The translations under genes were made by a program, and so were the position numbers. Positions 8,332-16,467 of a DNA stretch of 64,000 nucleotides are shown one piece after another; the first letter of the stretch is position 1, and the number at the start of each line of letters is the position of its first letter. The notes beneath the pieces were generated by a model. It was given only the letters and a program-made list of their open reading frames with translations. It was not told the origin of the DNA and did no database searches. This stretch comes from an uncultured Lachnospiraceae bacterium (GTDB taxonomy: Bacteria; Bacillota; Clostridia; Lachnospirales; Lachnospiraceae), in the NCBI GenBank assembly GCA_934317845.1, contig CAKRES010000001.1:62001-126000 (forward strand). Reading direction: 5' to 3'.

Positions 8332-8667
8332 ATGTTAAAAAGTACACTTGATTTTAGTACCTTCAAAAAGGATGAACATGGTCTGGTTCCGGCTATTGTG
8401 CAGGATTATAAAACCGGGGAAGTACTTATGCTTGCCTATATGAACGAGGAATCTTTTGCCAAAACCATGGAGCTTGGGAAAATGACTTATTATAGCCGCT
8501 CCCGTCAGGAGTTATGGATCAAGGGAGAGACCAGTGGTCATTACCAGTATGTGAAGGAATTAAAGATTGATTGTGACAAGGATACGATCCTTGCCAAAGT
8601 AGAGCAGATCGGGGCTGCGTGTCACACGGGCAACCGCACCTGTTTTTTTACCGATTTATTACAGTAA
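8332..8667 (+). CDS. hisI: Phosphoribosyl-AMP cyclohydrolase
   Basis: The 111-residue protein is the stand-alone HisI domain, with LMLAYMNEESFAKTMELGKMTYYSRSRQELWIKGETSGH and the zinc cysteines in IDCDKDTILAKVEQIGAACHTGNRTCF. It opens the adenine ring of phosphoribosyl-AMP. The HisE pyrophosphohydrolase that is often fused to it is absent here, as are hisC, hisH, hisA and hisF. These must be elsewhere in the genome. It begins 12 bases after hisB. Confidence 0.93.
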   Translation: MLKSTLDFSTFKKDEHGLVPAIVQDYKTGEVLMLAYMNEESFAKTMELGKMTYYSRSRQELWIKGETSGHYQYVKELKIDCDKDTILAKVEQIGAACHTGNRTCFFTDLLQ

Positions 8668-8715
8668 ATAATTGCTTCTATCTGAGATAGAAAGGCTAGG
8701 AGGATCATAAGAGCA

Positions 8716-11355
8716 ATGAAAAAATATGGAGTAAACGAACTGAGAGAAATGTATTTATCATTTTTTGAAAGCAAAGGACATCTTCGGATGAAGAGTTTTT
8801 CCCTTGTTCCGAAAAATGATAACAGCTTACTGTTGATCAATGCAGGTATGGCACCATTAAAGCCATATTTTACCGGGCAGGAGATTCCGCCGAGAAGACG
8901 CGTTACCACTTGTCAGAAGTGTATCCGTACCGGAGACATTGAAAATGTTGGAAAGACCGCACGTCATGGTACTTTTTTTGAGATGCTTGGTAACTTCTCT
9001 TTTGGAGATTATTTTAAGCATGAAGCCATTGCGTGGAGCTGGGAATTTTTAACGGAGGTAGTAGGGCTTGATCCGGAGCGTTTATATCCATCCGTTTATT
9101 TAGAGGATGACGAAGCATTTGACATCTGGAACAAAGAGGTCGGTATTGACAAAGACCGTATCAGTCGTTTTGGAAAAGAAGATAATTTCTGGGAGCATGG
9201 TGCAGGACCTTGTGGACCTTGTTCTGAGATTTATTATGACCGTGGAGAGAAATATGGCTGTGGTAAACCGGATTGTAAGGTTGGCTGTGACTGTGACCGT
9301 TACATGGAGGTTTGGAACAACGTATTTACCCAGTTTAACAACGATGGACATAACAATTACGAGGAGCTTGCCAATAAAAATATTGATACCGGTATGGGAT
9401 TAGAGCGTCTGGCTGTTGTTGTGCAGGACGTAGATTCCATTTTTGACGTGGATACGATCCAGGCACTCCGTGACAAAGTTTGTGAATTTTGTGGCAAAGA
9501 GTACCTGAAAAGCTATGAGGATGATGTATCCATCCGTCTGATCACAGATCATATCCGTTCGGCAACATTTATGATCTCAGACGGTATTATGCCAACCAAC
9601 GAGGGACGTGGTTATGTCCTGCGCCGTCTGATCCGTCGTGCAGCAAGACATGGAAGAAAGCTTGGCATTGAGGGTAATTTCCTTGCAAAGCTTTCAGAAA
9701 CGGTTATTGAAGGCTCCAAAGATGGTTATCCGGAATTAGAAGAGAACAAAGTATTTATTTATAAAGTGCTGAATCAGGAAGAAGAGCAGTTTAATAAGAC
9801 GATCGATCAGGGACTTTCTATTTTGGCAGATTACGAAGAAGAACTTGCCAAAAATAACGAAAAGACCTTGGCCGGTGAGCGTGCATTTAAGCTTTATGAT
9901 ACCTATGGTTTCCCTCTTGATCTTACAATGGAGATCTTAGAGGAGAAAGGTTTAAATGTAGATCAGGACGGCTTTGAAACATGTATGAAGGTACAGAAGG
10001 AAACCGCCAGAAATGCCAGAAAGACGACCAACTACATGGGTGCAGATGCAACTGTTTACGATGAGATCGACCCAAGTATTACAAGCAATTTTGTAGGTTA
10101 TGATTCCTTAACGGCAAATTCTGAGATCACAGTTCTTACCACGGATTCTATTGTGGATGCGATCGTGACTGGAGATGAGGCGACGATCATCGTGTCGGAT
10201 ACTCCATTTTATGCTACTATGGGTGGTCAGCAGGGGGATGTCGGTGTGATCACGACAGGCGATTCCCGATTTGTTGTAAAAGATACCATCCATTTGAAGG
10301 GCGGAAAGATCGGTCATGTTGGTGTCTGTGAAAATGGTGTCTTCAAGGTAGGCGATAAGGTAACACTTAGCGTGGATGAAAAGAGCAGAACCCGTACCTG
10401 TGCAAACCACAGTGCTACGCATCTGTTACAGAAGGCATTGAAGACTGTATTGGGAGAGCATGTGAAACAGAAAGGTTCTTTGGTTGCACCAAACCGTTTG
10501 CGTTTTGACTTCTCTCATTTTTCTCCGATGACAAAAGAGGAGATCGTCAAGGTAGAGGCTTTAGTCAATGAAGCAATTCAGGCTTCTTATGAAGTGGTAA
10601 CGAAGGAAATGTCGATCGAGGAAGCGAAAAATACCGGTGCGATGGCATTGTTTGATGAGAAATACGGTGAGTTGGTCCGTGTTGTAGATATGGGTGGTTA
10701 TTCCATCGAGCTTTGTGGTGGTACACATGTTAAAAATACTTCTGCGATCGGTCGTTTCAAGATTGTTTCAGAGGCTGGCGTTGCTGCCAATGTAAGACGT
10801 ATTGAGGCGTTGACCGGAGAAGGTGTATTTGCCTACTACGAAGAGCTGGAGCATACCTTAGAGGAGGCTGCTAAAGCTGCTAAGACAGAGCCTGCCAAAC
10901 TGGTGGAGAGGATTGCACAGTTTGAAAAAGAGATCAAGGATCTGAAATCAGAAAATGAGTCATTGAAAAATAAAATGGCAGGAGAAGCAATGGGAGATGT
11001 GATGAGCAAGCTGATCACTGTAAAAGGTGTGAACTTCCTTCCTGTTGCGGTAAAAGATATTGATATGAACGCACTTCGTAATCTGGGTGACCAGTTAAAA
11101 GATCAGATCAAGGAAGGTGTGATCGTACTGGCAAGCAGTATTGGAGCAGATAAGGTTAATCTGGTTGCTATGGCAACGAAAGAGGCAATGGACAAAGGAG
11201 CGCATGCCGGAAATCTGATCAAAGCGTGTGCAGCAAAAGTTGGCGGCGGCGGTGGCGGTCGTCCTAATATGGCACAGGCTGGTGGTAAGAATCCACAGGG
11301 AATTGAAGATGCTCTGAAAGAAGCCCAGACAGTATTAGAAGGACAATTGAAATAA
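8716..11355 (+). CDS. alaS: Alanine--tRNA ligase
   Basis: This 879-residue enzyme has the full AlaRS order. The class II catalytic core occupies about residues 1-240 (FFESKGHLRMKSFSLVPKND, RVTTCQKCIRTGDIENVG, GNFSFGDYFK). A tRNA-recognition domain, an editing domain with zinc ligands (NHSATHLLQKAL; ELCGGTHVKNTSAIG), a coiled coil near residues 700-760 and a C-Ala domain with GGGGGGRPNMAQAGG follow. It charges tRNA-Ala and clears mischarged Ser and Gly. No T-box fits in the 48 bases upstream; only a small palindrome is there (TTCTATC/GATAGAA at 8676-8692). The stop overlaps the next start by one base. Confidence 0.97.
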   Translation: MKKYGVNELREMYLSFFESKGHLRMKSFSLVPKNDNSLLLINAGMAPLKPYFTGQEIPPRRRVTTCQKCIRTGDIENVGKTARHGTFFEMLGNFSFGDYFKHEAIAWSWEFLTEVVGLDPERLYPSVYLEDDEAFDIWNKEVGIDKDRISRFGKEDNFWEHGAGPCGPCSEIYYDRGEKYGCGKPDCKVGCDCDRYMEVWNNVFTQFNNDGHNNYEELANKNIDTGMGLERLAVVVQDVDSIFDVDTIQALRDKVCEFCGKEYLKSYEDDVSIRLITDHIRSATFMISDGIMPTNEGRGYVLRRLIRRAARHGRKLGIEGNFLAKLSETVIEGSKDGYPELEENKVFIYKVLNQEEEQFNKTIDQGLSILADYEEELAKNNEKTLAGERAFKLYDTYGFPLDLTMEILEEKGLNVDQDGFETCMKVQKETARNARKTTNYMGADATVYDEIDPSITSNFVGYDSLTANSEITVLTTDSIVDAIVTGDEATIIVSDTPFYATMGGQQGDVGVITTGDSRFVVKDTIHLKGGKIGHVGVCENGVFKVGDKVTLSVDEKSRTRTCANHSATHLLQKALKTVLGEHVKQKGSLVAPNRLRFDFSHFSPMTKEEIVKVEALVNEAIQASYEVVTKEMSIEEAKNTGAMALFDEKYGELVRVVDMGGYSIELCGGTHVKNTSAIGRFKIVSEAGVAANVRRIEALTGEGVFAYYEELEHTLEEAAKAAKTEPAKLVERIAQFEKEIKDLKSENESLKNKMAGEAMGDVMSKLITVKGVNFLPVAVKDIDMNALRNLGDQLKDQIKEGVIVLASSIGADKVNLVAMATKEAMDKGAHAGNLIKACAAKVGGGGGGRPNMAQAGGKNPQGIEDALKEAQTVLEGQLK

Positions 11356-12992
11356 TGAGTTTTAAGAAATTTTATATTGCTTTCCTGTTTCTCTGCGCCG
11401 TGTTGATCGGCGCAGGTTTCGGTTTCGGGGAAATTTATCTGGACGCACAAAAAGGACGGATTGTAACATGGGAAAAAAATGATGCGATAAAACCTGTCAG
11501 TAATGAATTACTTCAGTATTTAGAACATAGCCGGGCGACCTCTCTTGAGCTGTCCGGAAGCATTTCCTTTGATGAGGGCATTTTATTAAACTGTTATGAT
11601 GCGGCATGGAAGCAGTTCCACTGCAGTGACATGCTTTCTCCGGTAGCTTCCTATCTGTCCGGGCAGGGCTGTCTGGTCGGACCGGTCAATGGAACCTTTG
11701 CAGGAGAGGGAAAGGGACGACGCAGCAATTCTTATTTTGACTACAGCGGACAGCAATATAAAAATGCTCCGGATGAATTTGCCAAAATGCTTTCTTCTTC
11801 CCAGTTTACGATGCTTGCAATGGCAGGGCAGCATGCATTTGATTCCAACTATACAGGACTTTGCAACACGTATCATACGATAAAAAAATATCAGATGAAA
11901 CCGGTTGGCATTTTTCCGGAAAGAGATGATCTGTGCGATGTGGAAACGGTAGATCTCGGCGGCGTGACTGCGGGGATTTATTCCTATACGGAACGTACGA
12001 ATGCCCCACTTGGAAGCAATAACGAATATACGGTGCATACGATAAAGGACGAAGATGAATTGACGGCTTTATGCAAATCAATTGAGAAAAACAGTCATTT
12101 AGGTGTGGATATCAGCGTAGTGATGCTCTCTTTTCAAAAGGTGTCGGATCACGGTGTGACAACACATCAGAAACAGCTTGCTTCCAGACTGTTTGATGCG
12201 GGGGCAGACATTGTGGTCGGAACAAACGACACGGTGATCCAGCCGATGGAGATCAGAAAAACGAAAACAAAGCAGAAAAAAACACGGTATCAGATCGCGC
12301 TCTATTCGCTCGGAAACCTGATCACAGCCAAAAGAGGCAGTGCAGGTGGGGTGAGTAAAAATACGAGCCTGTTAGCCCGTTTTTCCTATGCTTCAGACAG
12401 TACAGGCTTTTATCTGAATGACGTAGCATTTTCTCCTACTTACTGCGTGTCTTATCCGACGACAGCTTCTAATGAGGATGCCGGAGACCATGTCAGAGTA
12501 TTTTCTATCAGTGATGTGATGGATTATGTGGAACAGGGCGGCTTACAAAAATCACAGGTAAAGGTGACCGGGGCAAAACCGAAAAACAGTGACAGTGTGC
12601 AGCAGACAACCGAGACATCCAGCAGTGTGAGTACAGAGCAGAGCACTACCGAGGAAACGAGTGAAGAAAAGGAACCGGTAACGACAGAAGCGCAGCAGAT
12701 GACAGAACAGGCTGCTACGGAAGCTATGGTTACGACAGAAGCACCTGTGCAGACATCGGAGGAGCCGACGGTATCCAGACGGGAAAAGAAATGGTTTCAT
12801 TTGTTTGAACGGGTGGCTGCGAAAGAAGACAAAACAGAGGAGGATTATGTGGAAGAGGAGTATGTAACGAATCTGACGAGTCAGGATTTTTCACTGATGG
12901 CGCGTGATTTTGAGCAGGCGGTGAAGCGTTTGTTTTCTGCCTGTGACGAGACATATACCTACCGTGACGGCTGGTTTTATCTGAAAAAATAA
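11355..12992 (+). CDS. CapA-like membrane-anchored protein lacking usual metal ligands
   Basis: This 545-residue protein starts with a hydrophobic anchor (residues 5-25). A CapA/PgsA-type metallophosphatase-like fold spans about residues 60-390; the most conserved remnants are AMAGQHAFDS (152-163), LFDAGADIVVG (279-289) and YSLGNL (317-322). Several positions that normally bind metal are changed: the first GD motif reads GS (68-69), NLE reads VNG, the HWG motif reads SFQ, and GHHPHVLQ reads GTNDTVIQ. Residues about 410-490 are a Thr/Glu-rich linker before a short C-terminal region. It is coupled to alaS by a one-base overlap. The role is unknown; it is probably extracytoplasmic. Confidence 0.7.
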   Translation: MSFKKFYIAFLFLCAVLIGAGFGFGEIYLDAQKGRIVTWEKNDAIKPVSNELLQYLEHSRATSLELSGSISFDEGILLNCYDAAWKQFHCSDMLSPVASYLSGQGCLVGPVNGTFAGEGKGRRSNSYFDYSGQQYKNAPDEFAKMLSSSQFTMLAMAGQHAFDSNYTGLCNTYHTIKKYQMKPVGIFPERDDLCDVETVDLGGVTAGIYSYTERTNAPLGSNNEYTVHTIKDEDELTALCKSIEKNSHLGVDISVVMLSFQKVSDHGVTTHQKQLASRLFDAGADIVVGTNDTVIQPMEIRKTKTKQKKTRYQIALYSLGNLITAKRGSAGGVSKNTSLLARFSYASDSTGFYLNDVAFSPTYCVSYPTTASNEDAGDHVRVFSISDVMDYVEQGGLQKSQVKVTGAKPKNSDSVQQTTETSSSVSTEQSTTEETSEEKEPVTTEAQQMTEQAATEAMVTTEAPVQTSEEPTVSRREKKWFHLFERVAAKEDKTEEDYVEEEYVTNLTSQDFSLMARDFEQAVKRLFSACDETYTYRDGWFYLKK

Positions 12993-13011
12993 AACTTTTT
13001 GAAAAAGGTAG

Positions 13012-13039
13012 TTGACGGAATCGAAATTTGTGTTATAAT
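13012..13039 (+). promoter_or_regulatory. rpsU promoter
   Basis: TTGACG at 13012-13017 and TATAAT at 13034-13039 are 16 bases apart, with an extended -10 TG at 13031-13032. This should be a strong promoter. The untranslated leader of about 80 bases contains CAGTTG at 13070-13075 and CAACTG at 13103-13108, which could pair upstream of the ribosome binding site. Confidence 0.75.
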
Positions 13040-13128
13040 CTAGTTTAGTGCTAAAAAATAATACCCAAACAGTTGTATTGAATTGGCACGTTATGCAACT
13101 TGCAACTGGAGGGAGGTTAGGTGAGATA

Positions 13129-13305
13129 ATGTCAAATGTAGTAGTAAAAGAAAACGAAACATTGGATAGTGCTCTTCGCAGATTCAAGAGAAATTGTCAG
13201 AAGGCTGGTATTCAGCAGGAGATCCGCAAGAGAGAGCATTATGAAAAGCCAAGCGTTAAGCGTAAAAAGAAATCAGAAGCTGCTAGAAAACGTAAGTTCA
13301 AATAG
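13129..13305 (+). CDS. rpsU: 30S ribosomal protein S21
   Basis: The 58-residue protein begins MSNVVVKENETLDSALRRF and ends in the typical basic tail KRKKKSEAARKRKFK. S21 binds the 30S platform near the anti-Shine-Dalgarno region and assists initiation. The start at 13129 is set by GGAGGGAGG at 13108-13116 and by homology at the N terminus; the frame stays open further upstream. Its own promoter and terminator make it a monocistronic unit, separating it from the yqfC-yqfD sporulation genes that follow. Confidence 0.97.
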   Translation: MSNVVVKENETLDSALRRFKRNCQKAGIQQEIRKREHYEKPSVKRKKKSEAARKRKFK

Positions 13306-13314
13306 CAGGTGAAC

Positions 13315-13344
13315 AAGAAGGTGCGTAAAGCACCTTCTTTTTTT
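13315..13344 (+). terminator. rpsU terminator
   Basis: AAGAAGGTGC at 13315-13324 pairs perfectly with GCACCTTCTT at 13330-13339 around a five-base loop and is followed by a T run to 13344. It is a classic intrinsic terminator just after the rpsU stop. Confidence 0.92.
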
Positions 13345-13345
13345 G

Positions 13346-13373
13346 ACATACGTTTTTTTATGAATCATACAAT
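13346..13373 (+). promoter_or_regulatory. Candidate sigma-E promoter for yqfC-yqfD
   Basis: CATACAAT at 13366-13373 matches the known sigma-E -10 consensus (CATACA-T) exactly. ACATACG at 13346-13352 is a partial -35 match with a 13-base spacer. A TTGACA at 13343-13348 is also present but its best -10 spacing is poor (19 bases to TACAAT). In Bacillus subtilis yqfC and yqfD are sigma-E genes, so the context agrees. Confidence 0.5.
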
Positions 13374-13405
13374 AGTAAAAAGCGTGGGAGAAGCATTGCT
13401 GTTTT

Positions 13406-13684
13406 ATGAAAAAGCATACCTTGAACGATATTGAAGAGCGTGTGGTGAATACTTTTTCGCTGCCACAGGATATTATGCTTGGATTAAGTAATCTTACGTT
13501 GCTTGGGAATCGTGAACTGATCATTGATAATTATATGGGGATCAAAGATTACAGTGACTGTCTGATCCGGATTAAAACGAAAAAGCAGATCATAGAAATT
13601 GAGGGAAGCAAGCTTACCATTGATTACTACACCGACAAGGATATGAAAATCAGCGGAGTGATCAGTGCAATACAGTTTAAATAA
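13406..13684 (+). CDS. yqfC: Sporulation protein YqfC (YabP/YqfC family)
   Basis: This 92-residue protein has the YabP/YqfC fold pattern, with LPQDIMLGLSNLTLLGNRELIIDNYMGIKDYS and a second beta-rich half ending in GVISAIQF. Family members are made in the mother cell during sporulation and are associated with spore coat or cortex formation; the biochemical role is not defined. It lies 9 bases upstream of yqfD, the usual pairing, and behind a candidate sigma-E promoter. Confidence 0.88.
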   Translation: MKKHTLNDIEERVVNTFSLPQDIMLGLSNLTLLGNRELIIDNYMGIKDYSDCLIRIKTKKQIIEIEGSKLTIDYYTDKDMKISGVISAIQFK

Positions 13685-13693
13685 GGGGTTTTT

Positions 13694-14932
13694 ATGATAG
13701 CAATTTTGAAATGGATGTTTGGTTATGCCACGATCCGGCTGTCGGGGGCTTATGTGGAAACATTTTTAAATCATGCGGCACACCAGAAAATTCTCCTCTT
13801 TCATGTCGAGTATCGGGAGGACTGCCTTGTCTGCTGTGCAGGGGAGGATGCTTTGCCAAAATTGAATGAGATCGCGAAAAAGACGGGAGTAAAGATGTCC
13901 TTAATGGAGTCGCATGGGCTCCCCGGATTATTGAAACGTTATCAAAAGCGCAGCTTTCTTCTCTTTTTTGTTGTTCTTTCTTTTCTTTTTCTTTATGGAA
14001 TGTCTTTTTTTATCTGGGACATTGAAGTCGTGGGGAATGAGACATATCAAACGAGCGAGGTTAGAAATTATATTACAAAGCATTATGTTACGGCGGGACA
14101 GCGCATCAAAACAGTGGATACGAAAAAGCTCGAGGAGGCACTTCGTACGCATTATGATGCGTTTGCATTTGTGAGCTGTGAGATGAAAGGGACGTGTCTG
14201 ATCGTTCATATCAAAGAAACCATTCCGATCAAAAACAAAGCAAAGAATGAAGCACCATGTAATCTTCTGGCGCATAAAGATGGTGTGGTTATTTCCATAA
14301 TTACAAGAAGTGGTACTCCACTTGTAAAAAAGGGGGATACTGTAAAAAAAGGACAAATATTGATCAGCGGTGTCATTTCTTATCAAAATGATGCCAAAGA
14401 AACGTATGAGGAGGCTTTGGTTCCTGCGGATGGAGATATTGTAATCAAAACGCTGCTGCCATATCAGGATTCCTTTTCCCTTTCCTATTATGAGAAAAAG
14501 AAGATGAAGGAATATAAACATGGATTTGGCATACGTTTCTTTGACAAAGACCGGATGTTATGGGAACCGTCCCTTTCTGAAAAAGAATATGATCAGACGG
14601 AAAAAATATGGCATTTTAAGCTCGGACGTACCTTTTATTTTCCATTTGCTGTGATCCATCATAAGTATGAGGCATATTCGCTGGTGCGAAAAACGTATAC
14701 AGAGGCACGGGCGAAAGAGGTGGCAAAAAAACATCTGAAAAACTATTTCAGGAAATTATCGAAAAAGGGACTTACAATCACGCAAAATAATGTTAAAATA
14801 GAACGAAAAGGAGATCAGATGTGTGCCACTGGCACCTTGACGGTGTTAGAAGCAACCGGAAAGATTTCTTTGATTGATGAAAACGCATACCAGAAGGAGA
14901 GCGAGCATGAGTCAGACGGAGAAACTCATTAA
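13694..14932 (+). CDS. yqfD: Sporulation protein YqfD
   Basis: The 412-residue protein has a cytoplasmic N-terminal part of about 90 residues. A single transmembrane segment follows near residues 92-112 (SFLLFFVVLSFLFLYGMSFF), then a POTRA-like stretch (WDIEVVGNETYQTSEVRNYI) and a large extracytoplasmic domain. This is the YqfD layout; it is a mother-cell sporulation protein with no known enzymatic activity. The last 26 bases overlap the phoH start, so the two are translationally coupled. Confidence 0.9.
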   Translation: MIAILKWMFGYATIRLSGAYVETFLNHAAHQKILLFHVEYREDCLVCCAGEDALPKLNEIAKKTGVKMSLMESHGLPGLLKRYQKRSFLLFFVVLSFLFLYGMSFFIWDIEVVGNETYQTSEVRNYITKHYVTAGQRIKTVDTKKLEEALRTHYDAFAFVSCEMKGTCLIVHIKETIPIKNKAKNEAPCNLLAHKDGVVISIITRSGTPLVKKGDTVKKGQILISGVISYQNDAKETYEEALVPADGDIVIKTLLPYQDSFSLSYYEKKKMKEYKHGFGIRFFDKDRMLWEPSLSEKEYDQTEKIWHFKLGRTFYFPFAVIHHKYEAYSLVRKTYTEARAKEVAKKHLKNYFRKLSKKGLTITQNNVKIERKGDQMCATGTLTVLEATGKISLIDENAYQKESEHESDGETH

Positions 14933-15905
14933 AGTAACGGATTCCCACATTCAGAATGTGTTTGGACAATATGATGTATTTATGAAAAAAATGGAGCGTA
15001 CCCTGCATGTATCTTTTGTGTTTCGGGATGACTGTCTGAAGATCATAGGAGAGGAACGTGAGACAAAGCAGGCGGAGGAAGTGATCACACAGCTTTTAAC
15101 GCTCAGTGAGCGGGGCAACACGATCACGGAACAAAATGTGGATTATGCCCTGTCACTGACACAGGAGGATCGTGCCGGTGAGATCGTGGAGCTTGATAAA
15201 AATGTGATCTGCCACACAGTACTTGGAAAGCCGGTCAAACCGAAAACGATCGGTCAGCAGTCTTATGTAAAACAGATGCAGGATAATATGATCGTATTTG
15301 GTGTCGGACCTGCCGGAACCGGAAAAACATATCTTGCGATGGCAATGGCGATCACAGCTTTTAAGAATAATGAGGTTAGCCGCATCATTTTAACACGACC
15401 GGCGATTGAGGCAGGTGAAAAACTTGGATTTCTTCCGGGAGATCTGCAAAGTAAGGTAGATCCTTACCTGCGCCCTTTGTATGATGCCCTTTATCAGATC
15501 ATGGGGGCAGAGGCATTTCAGAAAAATATGGAGAAAGGGCTGATCGAGGTAGCTCCGCTTGCGTACATGAGAGGGCGGACATTGGACAATGCCTTTGTCG
15601 TACTGGATGAGGCTCAGAATACAACTCCGGCGCAGATGAAGATGTTTTTAACCCGTATTGGTTTTGGTTCCAAAGCCGTGATCACGGGAGATCTTACACA
15701 GAAGGATCTGGCGGCGGATGCACAGTCGGGACTTGATGTGGCATTAAGGGTATTAAAGGGCATGGAAGGCATCGGGATCAGCATGTTAAACAGTCTGGAT
15801 GTAGTGCGTCACCCACTGGTACAGAAAATTGTAAAGGCCTATGAGGACTATGAGAAGAAACAGGAGTATCGTGCCAAACGGGCACGGAAAAAACCTGCGA
15901 AATAA
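14907..15905 (+). CDS. PhoH family ATPase
   Basis: This 332-residue protein has a small N-terminal KH-like region and a PhoH P-loop ATPase domain. Walker A is GPAGTGKTYLAMA, and Walker B is FVVLDEAQNTTPAQMKMFLTRIG. The family is linked to RNA metabolism and often neighbours ybeY, as here. The start at 14907 follows an AAGGAGAG site; an in-frame ATG at 14874 lies deeper inside yqfD. In Bacillus an HDIG protein gene (yqfF) usually lies between phoH and ybeY; it is missing here. Confidence 0.92.
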   Translation: MSQTEKLIKVTDSHIQNVFGQYDVFMKKMERTLHVSFVFRDDCLKIIGEERETKQAEEVITQLLTLSERGNTITEQNVDYALSLTQEDRAGEIVELDKNVICHTVLGKPVKPKTIGQQSYVKQMQDNMIVFGVGPAGTGKTYLAMAMAITAFKNNEVSRIILTRPAIEAGEKLGFLPGDLQSKVDPYLRPLYDALYQIMGAEAFQKNMEKGLIEVAPLAYMRGRTLDNAFVVLDEAQNTTPAQMKMFLTRIGFGSKAVITGDLTQKDLAADAQSGLDVALRVLKGMEGIGISMLNSLDVVRHPLVQKIVKAYEDYEKKQEYRAKRARKKPAK

Positions 15906-15956
15906 CAATGTTTTGGTATAAATATGATGTTTTTCGCAAGAAATTGAGGACAAGTT

Positions 15957-16454
15957 ATGGATATTATGATAGAATATGAAACAGAGTGCCAATTGGCATT
16001 TGACTATGAAAAAGTGATCAGGGATATTGTTTTGGCTGCACTGGAAGAATATGACTGTCCCTATGAAACGGAGGTTTCCGTTACACTTACGGACAATAAA
16101 ACGATTCATGAGGTGAATCGTACCTACCGGGAGATTGACCGGGCAACGGATGTTCTTTCTTTCCCAATGTTATCTTATGACAGACCGGGAGATTTTCAAA
16201 AGGCGGAGGAGGATGCGGATAATTTTAATCCGGATACCGGATGTCTGCTGCTTGGTGACATTATGATCTCGGTCGAGAAGGTAAAAGAGCAGGCTGCTCT
16301 TTATGGACACAGCGAGATCCGTGAACTTGCTTTTTTAGTTGCACATTCGATGCTGCATTTGTTTGGTTTTGACCATATGGAAGAAGAGGAGCGCATCGAC
16401 ATGGAAAAACGTCAGGAACTTCTGTTACAGAAGCGAGGATATACCAGAGATTAG
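15957..16454 (+). CDS. ybeY: Endoribonuclease YbeY
   Basis: The 165-residue product contains the zinc motif HxxxHxxxxxH in VAHSMLHLFGFDHM and the upstream ATDVLSFPML. YbeY is a single-strand endoribonuclease needed for 16S rRNA 3' maturation and 70S quality control. An insertion of about 15 acidic residues sits after the LSFPML motif. The next gene, a lipoprotein, starts 13 bases downstream with its own TAGGAGGAG site, so all genes from yqfC may share a transcript. Confidence 0.94.
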   Translation: MDIMIEYETECQLAFDYEKVIRDIVLAALEEYDCPYETEVSVTLTDNKTIHEVNRTYREIDRATDVLSFPMLSYDRPGDFQKAEEDADNFNPDTGCLLLGDIMISVEKVKEQAALYGHSEIRELAFLVAHSMLHLFGFDHMEEEERIDMEKRQELLLQKRGYTRD

Positions 16455-16467
16455 GAGGAGACTTACT

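Noticed and set aside
8668..8715. T-box or other riboswitch before alaS
   Set aside because: Only 48 bases separate hisI and alaS, with a seven-base-pair palindrome; a T-box needs far more sequence.
9100..9403. Long overlapping open frames on both strands inside alaS
   Set aside because: They lack ribosome binding sites and family features; alaS is intact and conserved through this stretch, so they are chance frames.
13928..14521. A 197-codon open frame on the minus strand inside yqfD
   Set aside because: It is antisense to a well-supported gene, has a composition typical of reversed AT-rich coding sequence and no ribosome binding site or promoter.
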